Of a stretch of DNA of 63,272 nucleotides, positions 60,818 to 63,272 are shown piece by piece. The position numbers and the translations under genes were made by a program. The stretch's first letter is position 1; each line of letters starts with the position of its first letter. A model generated the notes under the pieces. That model saw nothing but the letters and a program-made list of their open reading frames with translations. It made no database searches and had not been told where the DNA came from. This DNA comes from Clostridiales bacterium (GTDB lineage: Bacteria > Bacillota > Desulfotomaculia > Desulfotomaculales > VENG01). The stretch covers positions 1 through 63,272 of the forward strand of contig JADQBQ010000011.1 of NCBI GenBank assembly GCA_016278505.1. The letters run 5' to 3'.

Positions 60818-61158
60818 GCACATATAATGATTATGTTCCGGGCCGTGGTGACATTGTTTGGTTACAGTTTAACCCGCGAGCAGGCCATGAGCAGGGTGGT
60901 CGCCGGCCGGCGCTGGTGGTCTCACCGGATGTGTATAATAGAAAAGTCGGTATGGCCCTTTTGTGCCCGGTAACTTCCAAGCAGAAAGGATATCCTTTCG
61001 AAGTGGTACTGCCTCTAGAATTAAAGGTCAGCGGGGTCATTCTTGCGGACCAAATAAAAAACCTTGATTGGCGGGTGCGGCAGGCGGAATTTGTCTGCAA
61101 AGTTACCCCGGAAGTAGTTGAGGAAACATTGGATAAAATCCGAGTGTTGCTTGATTAA
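60811..61158 (+). CDS. mazF: MazF-type mRNA interferase toxin
   Basis: Sequence-specific RNase of 115 residues. GRGDIVWLQFNPRAGHEQGGRRPALVVSP (in parts RGDIVWLQFNPRAGHEQ and RRPALVVSP) and LLCPVTSKQKGYPFEV are the family's core, and ILADQIKNLDWR contains the conserved end motif. ATG 60811 overlaps mazE, so synthesis is coupled. The gene is intact. Confidence 0.92.
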   Translation: MVSTYNDYVPGRGDIVWLQFNPRAGHEQGGRRPALVVSPDVYNRKVGMALLCPVTSKQKGYPFEVVLPLELKVSGVILADQIKNLDWRVRQAEFVCKVTPEVVEETLDKIRVLLD

Positions 61159-61166
61159 ATTTAGCA

Positions 61167-61303
61167 GCCAAGGGACGTTCCCTTCGGCAGGTTGCCGGGT
61201 TTCAATAATTCAAGTTTTAGGTGACAGTCACCCAAAACTTGAATTATTGAGCTCAGCATGTTTTTTATTTTCCGAAAACAGCCAAGGGGACGTTCCCTGT
61301 GGC
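61167..61303. repeat. Cluster of palindromes, families C and D
   Basis: A GCCAAGGGACGTTCCCTTCGGC stem (61168-61190, family D), then a complete family C palindrome AATAATTCAAGTTTT-AGGTGACAGTCACC-CAAAACTTGAATTATT (61204-61248, in parts), then another GCCAAGGGGACGTTCCCTGTGGC (61281-61303). They lie directly after mazF and may end its transcript. The remaining 61304-61555 stretch shows nothing else clear. Confidence 0.7.
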
Positions 61304-61555
61304 AAGAAAAATTTTGCCGTATAGTACAATAAAAGAAAAAACTCCTTTTCCAATGGGTTTAGTAGTTTTAGAGTGAAAAATATAGGAATTAGACCCACGT
61401 GGTTCGGAGGCGGCGCTTATAAAAACCGGTAAAATAGGCAATAATATTGACAGTAGTATAAGTAAATGTTAGAATATTGTTGCGCATAGCAATTGATCTG
61501 TGCGCGATTCGGGCAGGTCCTTGGACCTGCCTTGTTAATTATTTGAGGTGTTTCC

Positions 61556-62366
61556 ATGGGCACGTGGGTATTCTATGTAGATGAAAGTGGAAATTGTGAG
61601 GGACATCAAAACCCGATCCAAAATGGACAAACGCCATTATTTGTTCTTACAGCAGTAGCATTACCCCTTAGTCAGTGGAGAAAGTACTCCAATCATTATG
61701 TAGCATTAAAACACAAATTTTTTAAAAAGGAAATAAATAATAGTAGTAAGCCTCCTACTCAATATGAAGTCAAAGGTAATTATCTTTGTGCTCCTAGAAA
61801 TGCAGTAAGCCGGGGGAATAAACTATTTTTATGTAAAGTTATTGAACTAGTTGATAAATATAATGGAAAAGTTTTCTCAGAGATATTTATAAAAAATTCA
61901 GAACGCCCAACACCAGCTCATTCATTGTATACTATGGGAATCCAAAATCTATCCCAGCGCTTTGACTATTTTCTTGAGGAAAATATTGGCCAGGGATTTA
62001 TCATTGTTGACAATAGAATGAGTAAAATTAATTCTAAGGTCACTCATTCTTATTTGAGCTATTTGTTTGGAAATGAATTAGGAAGACAAATTGAACGAAT
62101 AGCAGCAGAACCGTTGCTATTTGGAGATTCTAGAATAACCTGTGGACTTCAAATCGTTGACAATATAAGTGCAGGTATATATGGTTATCATTTATTTAAA
62201 ATATTGCTCGCATATAGGCAACACCTTGGATTATTCGCATGTTGAAAAGTTTTATTGGCCAAAGCTTAAAACAATAGAGTATAGCAGTTGTGTTCCATGT
62301 GAACGCGCCCCTTTTAATGGCAGAAATATAAATGGGTATCGGTTAATTGATTTTGGCCATCGGTAG
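61556..62366 (+). pseudogene. DUF3800 protein gene with a frameshift
   Basis: ATG 61556, behind GAGGTGTTTCC, opens with the DUF3800 mark WVFYVDESGNCEG. The frame stops at 62245, but the reading continues in the next frame (DYSHVEKFYWPKLKTIEYSS ... GYRLIDFGHR) to 62366. The shift lies near 62215-62235. Without it the protein would have about 270 residues, a usual DUF3800 length. DUF3800 proteins are often found near phage, defence and toxin genes; an RNase-H-like fold has been proposed. Either a real loss or a sequencing error. Confidence 0.75.
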
Positions 62367-62390
62367 GGTTAAAGGGAAGCCGCCCAAGTT

Positions 62391-62476
62391 TTAGGTGACA
62401 GTCACCCAAAACTTGAATTATTTGTGTTAGAGCATGTTTTCGAACCAGCCAGGGGGACGTTCCCTTTGGCTGGTGT
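62391..62476. repeat. Family C and D palindromes between the DUF3800 gene and doc
   Basis: CAAGTTTTAGGTGACAGTCACC-CAAAACTTG (in parts; 62389-62420) is family C without its left AATAATT, and GCCAGGGGGACGTTCCCTTTGGC (62450-62472) is family D. The latter lies at the 3' end of doc on the minus strand and could be its terminator. Confidence 0.65.
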
Positions 62477-62477
62477 G

Positions 62478-62885
62478 TTATTCTATATGGTTTATGATTG
62501 ATGCTACATTTTTTTCAAGCCATTGTACCAGTTCTTCTTTTGTTAATTCCCCGGATGCCAGTTTCATCATCATGGTATAAGTTTCTTTCTCGGTGGCGGT
62601 AATTTCGTAACCATTTCTTTGCAGGAAAACATCCATAACCACAAGTGCAATTCTTTTGTTTCCATCAATAAATGGATGGTTGTTACATATGTGGTACCCG
62701 TATGCTGCTGTCATTTCTATTAGGTTATCATGCAGAAATTTACCTTCAAAAGTTGCTTTGGGTTGCCCTAAAGCAGAATCGAGCAGTTTTTCGTCCCGAA
62801 CTCCGTGAGAACCACCGTAGGTCTGAATGAGTTGTTCATGAAATAAAAGGATAAGCCTTTCAGGCAAAAAGATTATTCTTCTCAT
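62478..62885 (-). CDS. doc: Doc-type toxin (Fic/DOC family)
   Basis: A 135-residue protein with the Fic core HPFIDGNKRIALVVMDVFL, the nucleotide-transfer loop; Doc proteins phosphorylate EF-Tu. GGSHGVRDEKLLDSALGQP is the usual Doc N-terminal stretch. It starts within the antitoxin gene (four-base overlap). A broken copy of it lies at 60174-60350. Confidence 0.9.
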   Translation of the reverse strand: MRRIIFLPERLILLFHEQLIQTYGGSHGVRDEKLLDSALGQPKATFEGKFLHDNLIEMTAAYGYHICNNHPFIDGNKRIALVVMDVFLQRNGYEITATEKETYTMMMKLASGELTKEELVQWLEKNVASIINHIE

Positions 62886-63106
62886 TTTGCTAAAGCTTTT
62901 AGAGTGTTTTTAAATTTACTATTGGTGTTTTCAAAGCTAGAAGCCCATTTTTCAAATTCCGGGTCGTAAGGTGTTAGCTTAAAGCCGTCTCCGGTTTCAA
63001 TAATGTATAATTCCTTACCTTCTTGCAGGTTGTACTTTTCCATAATCTCTTTAGGAATGGTAAAACCGAAGCTATTACCTATTTTTCTAAACTTAACTGT
63101 TCTCAT
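62882..63106 (-). CDS. AbrB-type antitoxin of Doc
   Basis: A 74-residue protein with a SpoVT/AbrB domain (RKIGNSFGFTIPKEIMEKY) and a C-terminal part rich in Asn, Lys and Phe that should bind Doc. AGGTGAGATT on the minus strand precedes the start. A CATTTGTATTACA-type AT-rich promoter region lies upstream; the last 160 bases of the window hold nothing else but a palindrome-like GGGACAAGGGGACAGG. Confidence 0.85.
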   Translation of the reverse strand: MRTVKFRKIGNSFGFTIPKEIMEKYNLQEGKELYIIETGDGFKLTPYDPEFEKWASSFENTNSKFKNTLKALAK

Positions 63107-63272
63107 AATCTCACCTCGGCAAGATTATAACATTTGTATTACATTGCTTTCAAGTTCAGGGATTCAGGGGATTTGGCAAACCCTTCAGATAACAGGCCAA
63201 TTGCCGGGTGAGCTAAAAAGGGACAAGGGGACAGGTCGTGCGTCCGAGAAATGGCGTGTCATATAGTGGGTG

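Noticed and set aside
63003-63266. Open frame of 87 codons at the right end
   Set aside because: It is antisense to the AbrB-type antitoxin and its promoter region.

Overview
The window looks like chromosomal DNA of an endospore-forming, anaerobic Firmicute of the Desulfotomaculum/Pelotomaculum (Peptococcaceae) type. The evidence is the gene content and order: spo0F, murA-spoIID, a spoIIQ-like gene and spoIIID-mbl for sporulation; rho between central-carbon genes and rpmE-yqhQ-prfA-prmC; and sua5, mntP, ywlE, rpiB, glyA, comEB, wecB ahead of a complete atp operon. TTG and GTG starts are frequent and strong GGAGG-type ribosome binding sites are the rule. The lineage is an inference from synteny, not from a database match. 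No rRNA or tRNA gene was recognised.

Layout. 0.3-6.8 kb: argS, a small XapX gene, pyrG, sppA and a Yip1 membrane protein. 7.3-13.8 kb: spo0F, a Cys-rich unknown, class II aldolase, a transaldolase-like gene, DUF2062, rho and a LysM-M23 endopeptidase. 14.7-28.9 kb: translation and nucleotide genes (rpmE, yqhQ, prfA, prmC, sua5, ywlE, rpiB, glyA, comEB, MazG-like, wecB), with three transporters lying between prmC and sua5. 29.4-36.8 kb: the F-type ATP synthase operon (atpZ, I, B, E, F, H, A, G, D, C). 37.4-42.7 kb: murA and the sporulation/cell-shape block. 43.3-47.4 kb: a very large SLH-anchored subtilisin-like protease. 48.2-59.9 kb: an ECF sigma/anti-sigma pair, two long acidic secreted S-layer-like paralogues, a TolC-family protein and a further copper-amine-oxidase-fold surface protein. 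60.2-63.1 kb: a toxin-antitoxin cluster (MazEF, AbrB-Doc, a truncated doc copy) and a frameshifted DUF3800 gene.

Two things stand out. (1) The ECF sigma gene and the first S-layer-like gene carry the same promoter, GGAACTTTT-N12-GTGTCTAA with identical spacing: once before the sigma gene and twice in tandem before the S-layer gene. A weaker match with the same geometry precedes the 55.76-kb surface gene. This reads as an envelope-stress regulon controlling the S-layer. (2) Most long intergenic gaps are filled by a roughly 410-bp element with nested inverted repeats (outer GACAGGATTACAGGAT, inner GACGGGATTAACGGGAT). It occurs in both orientations, as full, internally deleted and tandem copies, and one copy carries a hicB gene where its loop should be. 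A second, unrelated 210-bp element with 16-bp terminal inverted repeats (AACCTGCCTTTTGCGC) occurs twice complete and once truncated. A third class is short perfect palindromes, concentrated after 55.6 kb.

Smaller candidates include a full intrinsic terminator inside the first codons of prmC, a two-tier hairpin between atpE and atpF, a structured leader before mbl, and a likely L31-type leader before rpmE.
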